A stretch of DNA of 64,000 bases from Deinococcus peraridilitoris DSM 19664 (GCF_000317835.1 NC_019793.1:2232001-2296000), one strand, 5' to 3'; shown: positions 29,518 to 38,659, counted from the stretch's first letter. The notes: generated by a model from the letters alone, not told the origin. Numbers and translations are program-made.

Positions 29518-29901
29518 TCAGGGAGCGCGAACTCCTGCTGACCTGCGTCGGTCTGTGTGGTGCCGTGCGAGCACGCACACCAGCAGCCCCAACGGAAAAC
29601 CGGAGACGGGCATGAGGACCGTCCCGATCAGGCAGACGGCCAGAACCGTCCCGATCAGCGCGCGCGGATAAACGCCCGTGCGGGCGCGCGCCTGCGTGGC
29701 CAGCAGGCCGATCAGGTACAGCATCGGCGCGAACATCAGGAACCAGAACGCGGCTTGGCGGGGCGTGCTGCCGTCCACGCTGTTCCACAGGCCGGCGCGC
29801 AACAGGTCGACCAGCGGTCCCGGGTACACTGCCAGACCCACGGCGCCATGCAAGACGGCAAGGAAGCGAAACCAGAATCCGGCGTCCCGCAGGGCGTTCA
29901 C
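29518..29901 (-). CDS. Small four-helix membrane protein (DUF6463-like)
   Basis: This 127-residue integral membrane protein has about four hydrophobic helices (FRFLAVLHGAVGLAVYPG, AAFWFLMFAPMLYLIGLLA, LIGTVLAVCLIGTVLM, GFPLGLLVCVLA). It resembles DUF6463 proteins, a tentative match. Its start overlaps the stop of the DUF2867 gene by 4 bases, so it is the third gene of the TetR operon. Confidence 0.65.
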   Translation of the reverse strand: MNALRDAGFWFRFLAVLHGAVGLAVYPGPLVDLLRAGLWNSVDGSTPRQAAFWFLMFAPMLYLIGLLATQARARTGVYPRALIGTVLAVCLIGTVLMPVSGFPLGLLVCVLARHHTDRRRSAGVRAP

Positions 29902-30395
29902 GACCTTACCCGACGGTTCGCGGCAAAGCGCATCATGGCGCTGATCACCAGATGATGAAAAGGCAGGATGGTCGTGAAGTACACGCGGCCCACGGCATTG
30001 TGCAGGTGCACGACCGTGATCACCCGGAAGACGGCTTCGTCGTGCGTAGCGGGCTCACGCAGTACCGCGAGGCGCGCGCTGAGGTGGGCTTCGCGGGCCA
30101 CCGCCACCCAGTAGAGATCTGCATGTGCGGCTTCGACCTCGAAAAACGACACGCGTTCTCCGCTTTGCATCGGCACGAGACGTGGTGCACGCGTAAAATC
30201 CGGAATGCCCGTGGTCCGGTGGCCCAGCACCCCCAGAAACACCACCCGCACGCGGTACAGGGCGCGCAACCAGGGCGGCGCGTAACCGAGCAGGCTTGCC
30301 AGGAAGTCGGGCAGGTTGCTGGTGGACCGGACCTGTTTTTCTTCGACGTAGGATGCCGTGCGGATGGCGTCCTGAAGCGCCCTTGGATAGGTCAT
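29898..30395 (-). CDS. DUF2867 family protein
   Basis: This 165-residue protein shows the DUF2867 pattern: WLRALYRVRVVFLGVLG, then ERVSFFEVEAAHADLYWVAVAREAHLSARL, then TVVHLHNAVGRVYFTTILPFHHLVISAMM. The function of the family is unknown. Its start overlaps the tetR stop by 4 bases, and it overlaps the downstream membrane-protein gene, making a tight three-gene operon. Confidence 0.8.
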   Translation of the reverse strand: MTYPRALQDAIRTASYVEEKQVRSTSNLPDFLASLLGYAPPWLRALYRVRVVFLGVLGHRTTGIPDFTRAPRLVPMQSGERVSFFEVEAAHADLYWVAVAREAHLSARLAVLREPATHDEAVFRVITVVHLHNAVGRVYFTTILPFHHLVISAMMRFAANRRVRS

Positions 30396-30940
30396 GGGGA
30401 GTCCTGTTCTGAAGACATGAGGTGTTGGAGTTCGGCCAGCATGGCGCGCAATTCCGAGGAGCTGACGGCGGGCCGCAGCTGCAGTGCGCCCAGATACACG
30501 GCGTAGGTGAGGCGTGCGAGCTGCGCTCCGCGTTCGGAGTCGCCGGTAACCTCACTCAGCAGGCGCTGCAGGTACGTGAGTCTTTCGTCGTCCATCCGCT
30601 CGAGCAGCGATGCCACTTCGGCGTCGTAGCTGGCCCAGCCACGTAAGGCCGTCTCGAATGCCGGTGATCCGCTGGCCACCTCGTCCGCAAGGCGGGCAAA
30701 GCGCTCGTGGGGATCGAGGGCTTCGTCGGCGAGACGCGTCACCGAGCGGTAGCCGACTTCCTCGATGTGCTCCAGAAGGGCGGCCTTGAACGCCGTGAGG
30801 TTCTGAAAGTGATGGTAGAAGGAACCTTTGGTCCGCCCGACGTACGAAGTGAGCTTTTCAACGGTCAGCGCAGAGGCACCTTCGTGTACCACGAGTTCCA
30901 GTGCCGCCGAGAGCCACTGCTCGGGGGTGCTGCGATTCAT
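30392..30940 (-). CDS. TetR family transcriptional regulator
   Basis: This protein has 182 residues. The N-terminal helix-turn-helix reads EQWLSAALELVVHEGASALTVEKLTSYVGRTKGSFYHHFQN, typical of TetR repressors, and the rest is a ligand-binding helical domain. The ATG at 30940 has AGGGAG upstream; longer in-frame extensions would run through the operator. A perfect palindrome at 30955-30977 directly upstream indicates autoregulation of the operon tetR - DUF2867 - membrane protein. The inducer is unknown. Confidence 0.9.
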   Translation of the reverse strand: MNRSTPEQWLSAALELVVHEGASALTVEKLTSYVGRTKGSFYHHFQNLTAFKAALLEHIEEVGYRSVTRLADEALDPHERFARLADEVASGSPAFETALRGWASYDAEVASLLERMDDERLTYLQRLLSEVTGDSERGAQLARLTYAVYLGALQLRPAVSSSELRAMLAELQHLMSSEQDSP

Positions 30941-30954
30941 CGTTCTCCCTTCTT

Positions 30955-30977
30955 CCATACCATACCGTATGGTATGG
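30955..30977. promoter_or_regulatory. TetR operator
   Basis: Arms CCATACCATAC and GTATGGTATGG are perfect 11-bp inverted repeats around a single C. The site is 15 bases from the tetR ATG. It also contains tandem half-sites (CCATAC twice per arm), so two dimers could bind. Confidence 0.8.
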
Positions 30978-31071
30978 AAAGCTGTCCGGGACATTGCTCC
31001 CCAGGGGAGCAGGCCAAAACCACCGCTGCACAAGTAGAAAAAGCGCGCCCGTGAACTACCATGAACGCAGC

Positions 31072-31689
31072 ATGCCCGTGACGCGTTTTGTGCTGGCCTC
31101 ACTCTGTCTGCTGACCGCCTGCGCGCCCCGCAGCGCGCGCGCACCCATCGCTCCACCCGTCGGTCAGGCGGCCATGCCCCCGGCTGCCGGCCATGTGGAG
31201 CAAAGTGCAGGAAATCCGCCTTCCGTGCCGCTGCTGCCGGAACCGCCCGTCATGCCGACGGTCGCCCTGCCTACCCCGCTGATCGGTGCGGCGTACATCA
31301 TGGCGCGGCTGAACGACCTGCGTCAGGCGGGCGTCCATTGCCCCAGCGGTCCACGGACGAGCGTGCCGGCCGTTCGCTTTCAGGTGCTGCTCACCGAGGC
31401 CGCGCGGGCACAAGCTGCGTTCATGGCGAATTCCGGTCGCATCACGCACGTGGGTCCTGACAACTCGGCGCCCCGAGAGCGTGTCGCTCGCCTTGGAGTG
31501 AACGCTGCCTACGTCTCCGAGGTCATCTACCTGCAGCGAGGCGGACAGGAAGAAGACGCGCTGCGCTGGTGGCTCAATTCGAGCGTGCACTGCAACGTCC
31601 TGACCGACCCTCGTTACGCCCATGTCGGAGCCAGTGTCACACCCGGTGCGTTCGGTACGGCGTTCGTCGTGGTACTGAGTGGACCTTGA
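31072..31689 (+). CDS. CAP/SCP-domain lipoprotein
   Basis: This protein has 205 residues. A lipoprotein signal peptide ends in a lipobox-like LLTAC near residue 17. A Pro/Ala-rich linker leads to a CAP domain (PF00188 type): MARLNDLRQAGVHCP, LTEAARAQAAFMANSGRITHVG and a C-terminal YAHVGASVTPGAFGTAFVVVLSG. It is probably anchored at the cell envelope. Active-site-like His and Glu are partly kept (ITHVG, VSEVIYL). The enzymatic role of bacterial CAP proteins is unsettled. TACCAT lies 9 nt before the ATG. Confidence 0.8.
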   Translation: MPVTRFVLASLCLLTACAPRSARAPIAPPVGQAAMPPAAGHVEQSAGNPPSVPLLPEPPVMPTVALPTPLIGAAYIMARLNDLRQAGVHCPSGPRTSVPAVRFQVLLTEAARAQAAFMANSGRITHVGPDNSAPRERVARLGVNAAYVSEVIYLQRGGQEEDALRWWLNSSVHCNVLTDPRYAHVGASVTPGAFGTAFVVVLSGP

Positions 31690-31803
31690 AACGAGGACAG
31701 CAGGTCACCCGCACGTCTGGCCTTCAGGTGCCTTTCTGCTTTTTGCAGAGTTGTACCTGACAAACCGGGCAAAGTAACGCAGTTCCGGCAGATTCGATCT
31801 GTT

Positions 31804-31820
31804 TATAGCATAATATGCAC
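31804..31820 (+). promoter_or_regulatory. RDRM-like site upstream of pprA
   Basis: A 17-bp AT-rich stretch contains the interrupted palindrome GCATA-A-TATGC, with TTATA on its left flank, 19 bases before the pprA ATG. pprA belongs to the radiation/desiccation response regulon controlled by DdrO and the protease PprI in Deinococcus, and its operator lies at this position. The match to the consensus was judged by eye only. Confidence 0.5.
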
Positions 31821-31838
31821 ACTTCTCTTGGAGGACAG

Positions 31839-32723
31839 ATGACCAAAGCCAGCAAAAAATCCGATGCACCACGGACACGCGAAGCGCCGACCCCCCGCGA
31901 GGACGCCCTGCGTGGTTTCGACGCCCTGATGGCGACTGCCGGTGTGGAAAGCACCATTGTGAAGCACGCCGCGAGCGGGGCCGACAGCCAGACCCTGAAC
32001 GACGAACTCACCCGCAGCCTGCAGCTTGCCCATGACCGCTGGGGGCTCGGGCTGTTGCACCTGCGCCACGAAGCCCGTCTGGACCGTGGTGAGGACACCG
32101 ACGTGATCCTGCTGGTGGACGGACGCGAGGTCGCGCGGCTTTCGCAAGGGGCCGCCGCCATCTCTGCTACCTATGAAACCATGCGCGCTCAGAACGCCGA
32201 CGACCTGAGCGACTGGGGCGTACTGCCGGAAGGTCACCGCGTTACCCTCAAGGCAGGCAACAACCAGATGCGTGTGCTCGTCGAGGATGCCCGCGACTTC
32301 GAGACCCACTGGTCGAGCGAGCGCGGTGGCGCTTTCGTGCGCACCTGGCGGCAGGGCGAGACCCTCGCCGTCGAGGTCCACCGTCCCGCCTCACCGGGCA
32401 CCGCCCTGGCGGACGCTGCCTGGGACGCCATTATGTCGATCAAGGACCGCAACTTTCAGCGTGAACTGATGGAGCGCAGCAACAGCGTCGGCATGCTTGG
32501 CGCGTTGCTCGGCGCACGGCACAAGGACGCCGGACGCGCCCTGGAACGCCTGCCCGAGGCGCACTTCGCCGTTCGCAGCACGGTCGTGCGCATGACCGGA
32601 GGAGCACAGCGTGAATTCGATCAATGGCGAAGCATGGTGCGCGAGGGGCTCGACCAACTCGACGAACTGCAGAAGACCACCACCCGTCACCTGACCGAGA
32701 TTTTGCGCCACGGGCTGAAGTAA
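31839..32723 (+). CDS. pprA: DNA repair protein PprA
   Basis: PprA is a Deinococcus-specific DNA-binding protein that polymerises on DNA, stimulates end joining and assists chromosome segregation after damage. The 294-residue product matches the D. radiodurans protein along its length: [72 protein letters not shown] and a C-terminal [14 protein letters not shown]. The ATG at 31839 has GGAGG upstream. An RDRM-like palindrome sits in the promoter. It is monocistronic, with a strong hairpin downstream. Confidence 0.95.
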   Translation: MTKASKKSDAPRTREAPTPREDALRGFDALMATAGVESTIVKHAASGADSQTLNDELTRSLQLAHDRWGLGLLHLRHEARLDRGEDTDVILLVDGREVARLSQGAAAISATYETMRAQNADDLSDWGVLPEGHRVTLKAGNNQMRVLVEDARDFETHWSSERGGAFVRTWRQGETLAVEVHRPASPGTALADAAWDAIMSIKDRNFQRELMERSNSVGMLGALLGARHKDAGRALERLPEAHFAVRSTVVRMTGGAQREFDQWRSMVREGLDQLDELQKTTTRHLTEILRHGLK

Positions 32724-32772
32724 GGCAGGGTTTTTCCGCGGGTACCCACACTTTCTCCTGGTTGTCTCCGAG

Positions 32773-32802
32773 TACGAGCAGGGGCGATCACCCCTGCTCG
32801 TA
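32773..32802. terminator. Hairpin downstream of pprA
   Basis: TACGAGCAGGGG and CCCCTGCTCGTA make a perfect 12-bp stem with a 6-nt loop, 50 bases after the pprA stop. No T-run follows. Confidence 0.6.
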
Positions 32803-33355
32803 AACTTCCCCAAAGCGAGCTGATAGACGCCCTCACGCCGTTTCCCGGAGTGAGATGCGAACACCAGTGCGGTAGGTCGGGCCGCGCATTGTCGCAAGTG
32901 ACCGGCTCAAGAGCATGGCCGCTGTTCGTGCGCGTCCCGTGGAAAGCAGGTCGTGATGTCCAGAGACCGCGACAGGGGCTTTTCGTGCGCCGGGCAGAGG
33001 AGTACATTACGGTCAAGCACAACGGGTCGAGCAGGGCGGATTCAATTGGACGGCATTGACGATGTGTTCGTTCACTGCTCGCTTGTCACCGAATATTGAC
33101 ACAAGTGGTCATTTTTTCGTCATGAATTGACGCTTACGGCACCACCTTTTGTATTTTGTTGGTATTTGGCTGTACAATGGCCATACCAAAAGCTCGCGAC
33201 CTGGCGCACGCAGAAGACGCGTGTAGATTCGGTTTTGCATTTTTATGCAAGGCGCTCAGAAATCGTCGAGTGCGCATAACTTGTTGGACAGTGTGTCAGA
33301 AAGAAAAATCCGTAGACTGGCGAGGTGATTGTCTGTAAGAAATCTCTCGCGTTTG

Positions 33356-33384
33356 TTGACTTTATACATTAATCATTGTATAAT
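33356..33384 (+). promoter_or_regulatory. preT promoter with embedded inverted repeat
   Basis: TTGACT (33356-33361) and TATAAT (33379-33384) are separated by 17 bp, the strongest sigma-70-type match in the window besides tRNA-Leu. TTATACA (33362-33368) and TGTATAA (33377-33383) form an inverted repeat filling the spacer and -10 box, a position expected for a repressor operator. The PucR-type regulator encoded in this block is a candidate binder. The start codon is about 150 nt downstream. Confidence 0.75.
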
Positions 33385-33532
33385 CCGGTATTGCGGTTAA
33401 TCGTCTCCCGCGAGGGTCAGACCGCTGTGCGCCGCCCCGCTCAAATCTGAAAAAGCGAAAAAAGCAGCGCTTTGCGGCGGGCGCCGTGTTCACTCAAGCT
33501 GACTCGAGTCCTTTCCTTCGCGAGGTCAAAGC

Positions 33533-34975
33533 ATGGACGAATACCGCCGGCCCAGAGACGAGGGTGGATCGCCGACCGCCCCCCACCCCAGCCAGACCGC
33601 TCCGGGAAATGCGCTCTTCGCGGAAGTCTATCCGCCCATGAGTGCCCACGAGGCCGTCGTCGAGGCAAACCGCTGCCTGTACTGCTACGACGCGCCCTGC
33701 CTGCAGGCCTGCCCGACCCACATCGACATTCCGACCTTCATCCGCAAGATCGCTACCGGTAATCTGCGCGGCAGCGCCCGCACCATCCTGGAAGCCAACT
33801 TCCTGGGTGGCACCTGCGGACGCGTCTGCCCCGTCGAGGAACTCTGTGAAGGGGCCTGCGTCCTGGGCAAGGACCACGAACCCATCGCCATCGGGCGCCT
33901 GCAGCGGCACGCCGTCGATTACGTACAGGAACGCGGCATCGAGGTCTTTCAGGCAGGTGCGCGCAACGGGCGCCGCGTCGCCGTCGTCGGCTCCGGGCCC
34001 GCCGGGATTTCCTGCAGCGCCGAACTCGCCAAGCTCGGCTATGAGGTCACCCTGCTCGAAAAGCGCGAACTTGGTGGCGGCCTCAGTACGTACGGCATCA
34101 TTGTGCTGCGCGAACCTATCGAGGTCGCGCTGCGTGAAGTTGAGTCCCTGCGCCATCTGGGTGTGGAAGTCCGCACGGGCAGCGAAATTACTTCGCGCGT
34201 GGACCTCGAAGCGCTCCTCGCGAGCTACGACGCGGTGTTCCTGGCGGTCGGCCTGGGGGCCGTGCCCGCCATGGGTATTCCCGGTGAAGAGTACATCGTG
34301 GACGGTCTGCAGTTCATCGAGGACGGCAAGCTCGACATCGACGCACTGCAGGTCGGCAGACAGGTCGCGGTGATCGGCGCGGGCAACACCGCCGTGGACG
34401 CCGCCACCATCGCGCGTCGCAAGGGCGCGCAGACCACCATGGTCTACCGGCGCGGCGAGAGCGAAATGACCGCTTATCAGCACGAGTTCCTCTTCGCCCT
34501 GCGCGAAGGCATCCGGTACGAGTTCTTCACGCAGCCCATCGGCGTTGAAGTGCAGGGTGGGCAGGTCACCGGCCTCAAGTGCATCCGGGTGGAGCTCGGC
34601 GAAGTCGATGCCAGCGGCCGGCCTGCGCCAGTCCTGGTGGCAGGAAGCGAGTTCGTGCTGCCCTGCGATCAGGTCATCAAGGCCATCGGGCAGGAAAAGC
34701 CCAGCCTCGCGCAGACGCTGGGCCTCGACACGGAAAAAGGCTACATCAAGGTCGGCGATGACCTGCGCACCAGCATCGCGCGCGTGTACGCCGGTGGTGA
34801 CTGCGTGCGCGCCAAGGGCACTGCCAGTACCGTCATGGCCGTCGAGGACGGCAAGATCGCCGCGAGAAGCATTCACGCCGCGCTGCAAGACCAAACACTA
34901 CAAGACCAGATACTGCAGGACCAGGCTGCGCACGCCCAAACCATCACCATTGCCCCGGAGGCGCCCCATGGCTGA
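33533..34975 (+). CDS. preT: Dihydropyrimidine dehydrogenase subunit PreT
   Basis: This is the NAD(P)H-oxidising flavoprotein half of bacterial dihydropyrimidine dehydrogenase, which reduces uracil and thymine to their dihydro forms with PreA. It has 480 residues. The N-terminal iron-sulfur domain carries CLYCYDAPCLQACP and CGRVCPVEELCEGAC. FAD- and NAD-binding Rossmann motifs are VAVVGSGPAGISCSAELAKLG near residue 145 and VAVIGAGNTAVDAA near 280. The C-terminal AGGDCVRAKGTASTVMAVEDGK binds FAD. The tail beyond residue 450 has an unusual LQDQ tandem repeat. It overlaps preA by 8 bases and heads the pyrimidine catabolic operon. Confidence 0.93.
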   Translation: MDEYRRPRDEGGSPTAPHPSQTAPGNALFAEVYPPMSAHEAVVEANRCLYCYDAPCLQACPTHIDIPTFIRKIATGNLRGSARTILEANFLGGTCGRVCPVEELCEGACVLGKDHEPIAIGRLQRHAVDYVQERGIEVFQAGARNGRRVAVVGSGPAGISCSAELAKLGYEVTLLEKRELGGGLSTYGIIVLREPIEVALREVESLRHLGVEVRTGSEITSRVDLEALLASYDAVFLAVGLGAVPAMGIPGEEYIVDGLQFIEDGKLDIDALQVGRQVAVIGAGNTAVDAATIARRKGAQTTMVYRRGESEMTAYQHEFLFALREGIRYEFFTQPIGVEVQGGQVTGLKCIRVELGEVDASGRPAPVLVAGSEFVLPCDQVIKAIGQEKPSLAQTLGLDTEKGYIKVGDDLRTSIARVYAGGDCVRAKGTASTVMAVEDGKIAARSIHAALQDQTLQDQILQDQAAHAQTITIAPEAPHG

Positions 34976-36347
34976 CCTGAGCATCGACTTTGCCGGTATC
35001 CGCTCGCCCAACCCCTTCTGGCTCGCGAGTGCGCCGCCCAGCAACAGCGGCTACCAGGTGCAGAAGGCCTTTGAAGCCGGCTGGGGCGGCGCGGTGTGGA
35101 AAACCATCGGCGCGCCCGTGCTGAACATCAGCAACCGCTACGGCGGCCTGAGCGTCTACGGGCAGCGCCTGGTCGGCCTGAACAACATGGAGCTGATCTC
35201 CGACCGGCCGCTGGAGGTGAATTTGCGCGAAATCGCCGAGGTGAAGCGCAACTTCCCGGACCGTGCGGTGGTCGTGTCCGCCATGGTGGAAAGCGACCCC
35301 AGAGCTTGGGCCGACATTGTGCGGCGCATCGAGGACACCGGCGCGGACGGCATCGAACTCAATTACGGCTGTCCGCACGGCATGAGCGAGCGGGGCATGG
35401 GCAGCGCCGTCGGTCAGGTTCCCGAATACTGCGAGCAGATCACCCGCTGGGTCACCGAGGTCGCGCGCATTCCGGTGATCGTGAAGCTCACCCCCAACAT
35501 CACCGACATCACCCACCCTGCCCGCGCGGGCGTGGCCGGCGGAGCGCAGGCCCTCAGCCTGATCAACACCATCAACAGCATCATCAACGTCAACCTCGAC
35601 ACCTTCGAACTGACCCCCAGCGTGGGTGGCTACGGCAGTCATGGCGGCTACGCCGGCCCGGCCGTGAAGCCCATCGCGCTCAACATGCTCTCCGAGGTCG
35701 CCCGGGTGGCCGAGGTGCGCGCGCGCGGCCTGCCCATCAGCGGAATGGGCGGCATTCAGACCTGGCGCGACGCGGCCGAGTTTCTGCTGCTGGGTGCGAC
35801 CAGCCTGCAGGTCTGCACCGCCGTCATGCACTACGGCTTTCGCATCATCGAGGACCTCACCGACGGCCTCAGCAACTGGCTCGACGACAAGGGCTTCGCG
35901 AGCGTGCACGACGTCATCGGCCTCAGCCTGCCCAAAGTCGGCGCCTTTGGAGACTTCGACCTGGCCTACTCGGCGGTGGCGCGCATCAACCCCGACAAGT
36001 GCATTCAGTGCAATCTCTGTTATGTGGCCTGCAACGACACCGCGCACCAGTGCATCGACCTCGTCAGCCCCGAGGGCATTCGCGTCGATCCCGGCTACGA
36101 CCCGCGCGTGAACGGTCGTCAGGTGGCCGACTCCCGTCCCACCCCCAGCGTGCGTGAAGAAGACTGCGTGGGCTGCGCGCTGTGCTACAACGTCTGCCCG
36201 GTAGACGGCTGCATCGAGATGGTCAGCGTGCCCTCGGGCCGCGAGAGCGTGACCTGGAAGCAGCTCTCGGCTACCCAGCCGCAGGTCACGCAGGACTGGG
36301 ACGCCATGGAAGCCTACCGCAAGCAGGTCGGCATCGACATACACTGA
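34968..36347 (+). CDS. preA: Dihydropyrimidine dehydrogenase subunit PreA
   Basis: This is the catalytic half of the PreTA enzyme. The 459-residue protein has a dihydroorotate dehydrogenase-like FMN barrel (FAGIRSPNPFWLASAPPSNSG, ELNYGCPHGMSERGMGSAVGQ, VKLTPNITDI, ISGMGGIQTW) followed by a ferredoxin domain with two [4Fe-4S] motifs, CIQCNLCYVACND and CVGCALCYNVCPVDGC. The ATG at 34968 has CGGAGG upstream and lies inside the end of preT, so translation is coupled. This start corresponds to the family N-terminus. Confidence 0.95.
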   Translation: MADLSIDFAGIRSPNPFWLASAPPSNSGYQVQKAFEAGWGGAVWKTIGAPVLNISNRYGGLSVYGQRLVGLNNMELISDRPLEVNLREIAEVKRNFPDRAVVVSAMVESDPRAWADIVRRIEDTGADGIELNYGCPHGMSERGMGSAVGQVPEYCEQITRWVTEVARIPVIVKLTPNITDITHPARAGVAGGAQALSLINTINSIINVNLDTFELTPSVGGYGSHGGYAGPAVKPIALNMLSEVARVAEVRARGLPISGMGGIQTWRDAAEFLLLGATSLQVCTAVMHYGFRIIEDLTDGLSNWLDDKGFASVHDVIGLSLPKVGAFGDFDLAYSAVARINPDKCIQCNLCYVACNDTAHQCIDLVSPEGIRVDPGYDPRVNGRQVADSRPTPSVREEDCVGCALCYNVCPVDGCIEMVSVPSGRESVTWKQLSATQPQVTQDWDAMEAYRKQVGIDIH

Positions 36348-36425
36348 AGAGATTGAGCCCTTTGGCCAAAAGCGAACGGCAAACGGCTCAAGGCAACATT
36401 CCCGCGCTTCAAGGAGGTTCACGGC

Positions 36426-37835
36426 ATGCCCCTGCTGATCAAGAACGGTGAAATTGTCACGGCCGACGCCCGCTACCGGGCGGACATCCTCGCGGAAGGG
36501 GAGACCATCACCCGCATCGGCGTGAACCTGGAAGCGCCCGCAGGCGCCGAGGTGATCGACGCGGCGGGAAAACTGGTGTTTCCCGGCTTCATCGATCCGC
36601 ACGTGCACGTCTACCTGCCCTTCATGGCGACCTTTGCCAAGGACACCCACGCGACCGCCAGCCGGGCGGCCCTGATCGGCGGTACCACCACCTTTATTGA
36701 GATGTGCTGCCCTTCGCGCAACGACGACGCCCTGGAGGGCTACGAGCTGTGGAAGTCCAAGGCAGAGGGGCAAAGTGCCTGCGACTACACCTTCCACATG
36801 TCCGTCACCAAGTTCGACGAGAACACCGAAGCGCAACTGCGCCAGATCGTCGCCGACGGTATCACGTCCTTCAAGGTCTTTTTGAGTTACAAGAACTTCT
36901 TCGGCGTCGAGGACGGCGAACTCTACCAGACCCTGATGCTCGCGCGTGAACTCGGGGTGATCGTCACGGCGCACTGCGAGAACGCCGAACTGGTGTCCCG
37001 CCTGCAGGGACAGCTGCTCTCGGAAGGCAAGACCGGCCCGGAGTGGCACGAGAAAAGCCGCCCGGAGGAAGTCGAGGCCGAAGGCACCAACCGCTTCGCG
37101 ACCTTTCTGGAAACCACCGGCGCGAGGGGCTACGTGGTGCACCTGTCGTGCGAGAAGGCCCTCAGGATGGCGCTCGCCGCCAAGGAGCGCGGGGTGGACC
37201 TCACGGTCGAGAGCGTCATTCCGCACTTCCTGCTCGACAAGACCTACGCCGAGCGGCCCGGCGTCGAGGGTGCCAAGCACGTCATGAGCCCGCCGCTGCG
37301 CGACAAACGCAACCAGAAGGCCCTCTGGGACGCCCTGGCGAGCGGCATGATCGACACGGTCGGCACCGACCACTGCCCCTTTGATGTGGCCCAGAAGGAA
37401 CTGGGTCGGGACAACTTCACCCAGATTCCCAACGGCATTCCCGCCATCGAGGACCGCGTGAACCTGCTCTACACCTACGGCGTGAGCCGCGGCAGGCTCG
37501 ACATTCACCGCTTCGTGGACGCCGCGAGCACCAAAGCGGCCAAGCTTTTTGGCCTCTTTCCGCGCAAGGGCACCATCGCGGTGGGCAGTGACGCGGACCT
37601 GGTGGTATTTGACCCCACCTACCGCGGCACCATCAGCGCCGCCACGCATCACGTCAACAACGACTACAGCGGCTTCGAGGGCTTCGAGATCGACGGTCGC
37701 CCGGTGGTCGTGACGGTGCGCGGACAGGTGGCCGTGCGTGACGGGCAGTTTGTGGGTGACCCCGCGCGCGGGCAGCTGCTGCGCCGCACTCCCACGGGCG
37801 TCCGCGCGCCCGCACCCGCGGAGCCCGTGGCGTGA
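36426..37835 (+). CDS. hydA: Dihydropyrimidinase
   Basis: This amidohydrolase opens dihydrouracil or dihydrothymine to the N-carbamoyl-beta-amino acid, step two of the pathway. It has 469 residues. The binuclear metal site is visible: HVH in DPHVHVYLP near residue 60, the carboxylated Lys in ITSFKVFLSYKNFFG, His in TAHCENAE and YVVHLSCEKAL, and Asp in GTDHCPFD. AAGGAGG stands before the ATG. Its stop overlaps the start of the ABC ATPase gene by 4 bases, so the importer is in the same operon. Confidence 0.93.
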   Translation: MPLLIKNGEIVTADARYRADILAEGETITRIGVNLEAPAGAEVIDAAGKLVFPGFIDPHVHVYLPFMATFAKDTHATASRAALIGGTTTFIEMCCPSRNDDALEGYELWKSKAEGQSACDYTFHMSVTKFDENTEAQLRQIVADGITSFKVFLSYKNFFGVEDGELYQTLMLARELGVIVTAHCENAELVSRLQGQLLSEGKTGPEWHEKSRPEEVEAEGTNRFATFLETTGARGYVVHLSCEKALRMALAAKERGVDLTVESVIPHFLLDKTYAERPGVEGAKHVMSPPLRDKRNQKALWDALASGMIDTVGTDHCPFDVAQKELGRDNFTQIPNGIPAIEDRVNLLYTYGVSRGRLDIHRFVDAASTKAAKLFGLFPRKGTIAVGSDADLVVFDPTYRGTISAATHHVNNDYSGFEGFEIDGRPVVVTVRGQVAVRDGQFVGDPARGQLLRRTPTGVRAPAPAEPVA

Positions 37836-38659
37836 CCCTCACCGCCGCGCAGCGCGGAGCGCCTCCCGGCGAGGCGCCGGGCGCCATCAGCGTGCGCAAC
37901 CTCAACATGGTGTTCGGCGCGCCCGGCGGGGACGTCATCGCGCTTCAGAACGCCAACCTGGAGATCGGTGCGGGCGAATTCATCAGCCTGATCGGTCCTT
38001 CGGGCTGCGGCAAGACCACCCTGCTGCGTCTGATGGCCGACCTCACGCAGCCCACGAGCGGCGAAATCCGCGTGAACGGCCTCACGCCCACCCGGGCGCG
38101 CGAGCAGCGCGCCTACGGCTACGTCTTTCAGGCGCCGGCGCTCTTCGAGTGGCGCAGCGTCCTCAACAACGTCACGCTGCCCCTCGAGGTGATGGACTTT
38201 CCCAAAAACGAACGCAAGGCGCGCGCCGAGCAGATGCTGCGGCTGGTCGGGCTGCAGAACTTCACCCGCTCGTACCCCTGGCAGCTCTCGGGAGGCATGC
38301 AGCAGCGGGTGTCCATCGCACGCGCCCTGGCGTTTGATCCGCAGATCCTCCTGATGGACGAGCCCTTCGGCGCCCTCGACGAGATCACCCGTGAGAACCT
38401 CAACATGGAACTGCTGCGCCTGTGGCGCGAAACCGGCAAGACGGTCGTGTTCGTCACCCATAGCATCAGCGAGGCGGTGTTTCTCTCGACCCGCGTGGTC
38501 GTCATGACCTCGCGACCCGGCAAGATCGAGGGCGTCGTCGACATCGACCTGCCGCAACCGCGCGGGGCGGAGGTGCGCGAGCTGCCACGCTTCTTCGAAC
38601 TCGCCACGCAGGTGCGCGAGCTGCTGCGCAGAGGGCACGGTTTTGACCTGCATGAGTGA
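37832..38659 (+). CDS. ABC transporter ATP-binding protein (SsuB/TauB-like)
   Basis: This 275-residue nucleotide-binding subunit has Walker [10 protein letters not shown] near residue 52, Q-loop [11 protein letters not shown], signature LSGGMQQR, Walker B ILLMDEP and H-loop VTHSIS. It belongs to the nitrate/sulfonate/NMT1-type importer subgroup. The GTG overlaps the hydA stop (GTGA). With the two permeases and the binding protein that follow, it forms an importer. Its place inside the pyrimidine operon suggests uptake of pyrimidine bases or related compounds; this is inference. Confidence 0.9.
   Translation: MTLTAAQRGAPPGEAPGAISVRNLNMVFGAPGGDVIALQNANLEIGAGEFISLIGPSGCGKTTLLRLMADLTQPTSGEIRVNGLTPTRAREQRAYGYVFQAPALFEWRSVLNNVTLPLEVMDFPKNERKARAEQMLRLVGLQNFTRSYPWQLSGGMQQRVSIARALAFDPQILLMDEPFGALDEITRENLNMELLRLWRETGKTVVFVTHSISEAVFLSTRVVVMTSRPGKIEGVVDIDLPQPRGAEVRELPRFFELATQVRELLRRGHGFDLHE

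Larger units (their letters stand above)
32724..33532. other. Long intergenic region between pprA and preT
   Basis: These 809 bases hold no convincing gene. The first third is GC-rich, with broken weak frames that may be decayed coding sequence. From 33060 the sequence turns AT-rich and contains TTGACAC and GAATTGAC near 33096-33133, an inverted repeat TTGGTAT/ATACCAA around 33158-33187 that overlaps a possible -10 TACAAT, and finally the preT promoter. The AT-rich block could encode a small RNA or bind several regulators. Confidence 0.5.

Noticed and set aside
33156..33338. A 60-codon frame in the AT-rich region before preT
   Set aside because: No ribosome site or spaced -10 box fits its start, and its Cys/Arg-rich composition is unlike coding DNA here.
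34944..37652. A 902-codon minus-strand frame across preA and hydA
   Set aside because: It is antisense to two well-conserved enzymes and shows no domain or start signal.
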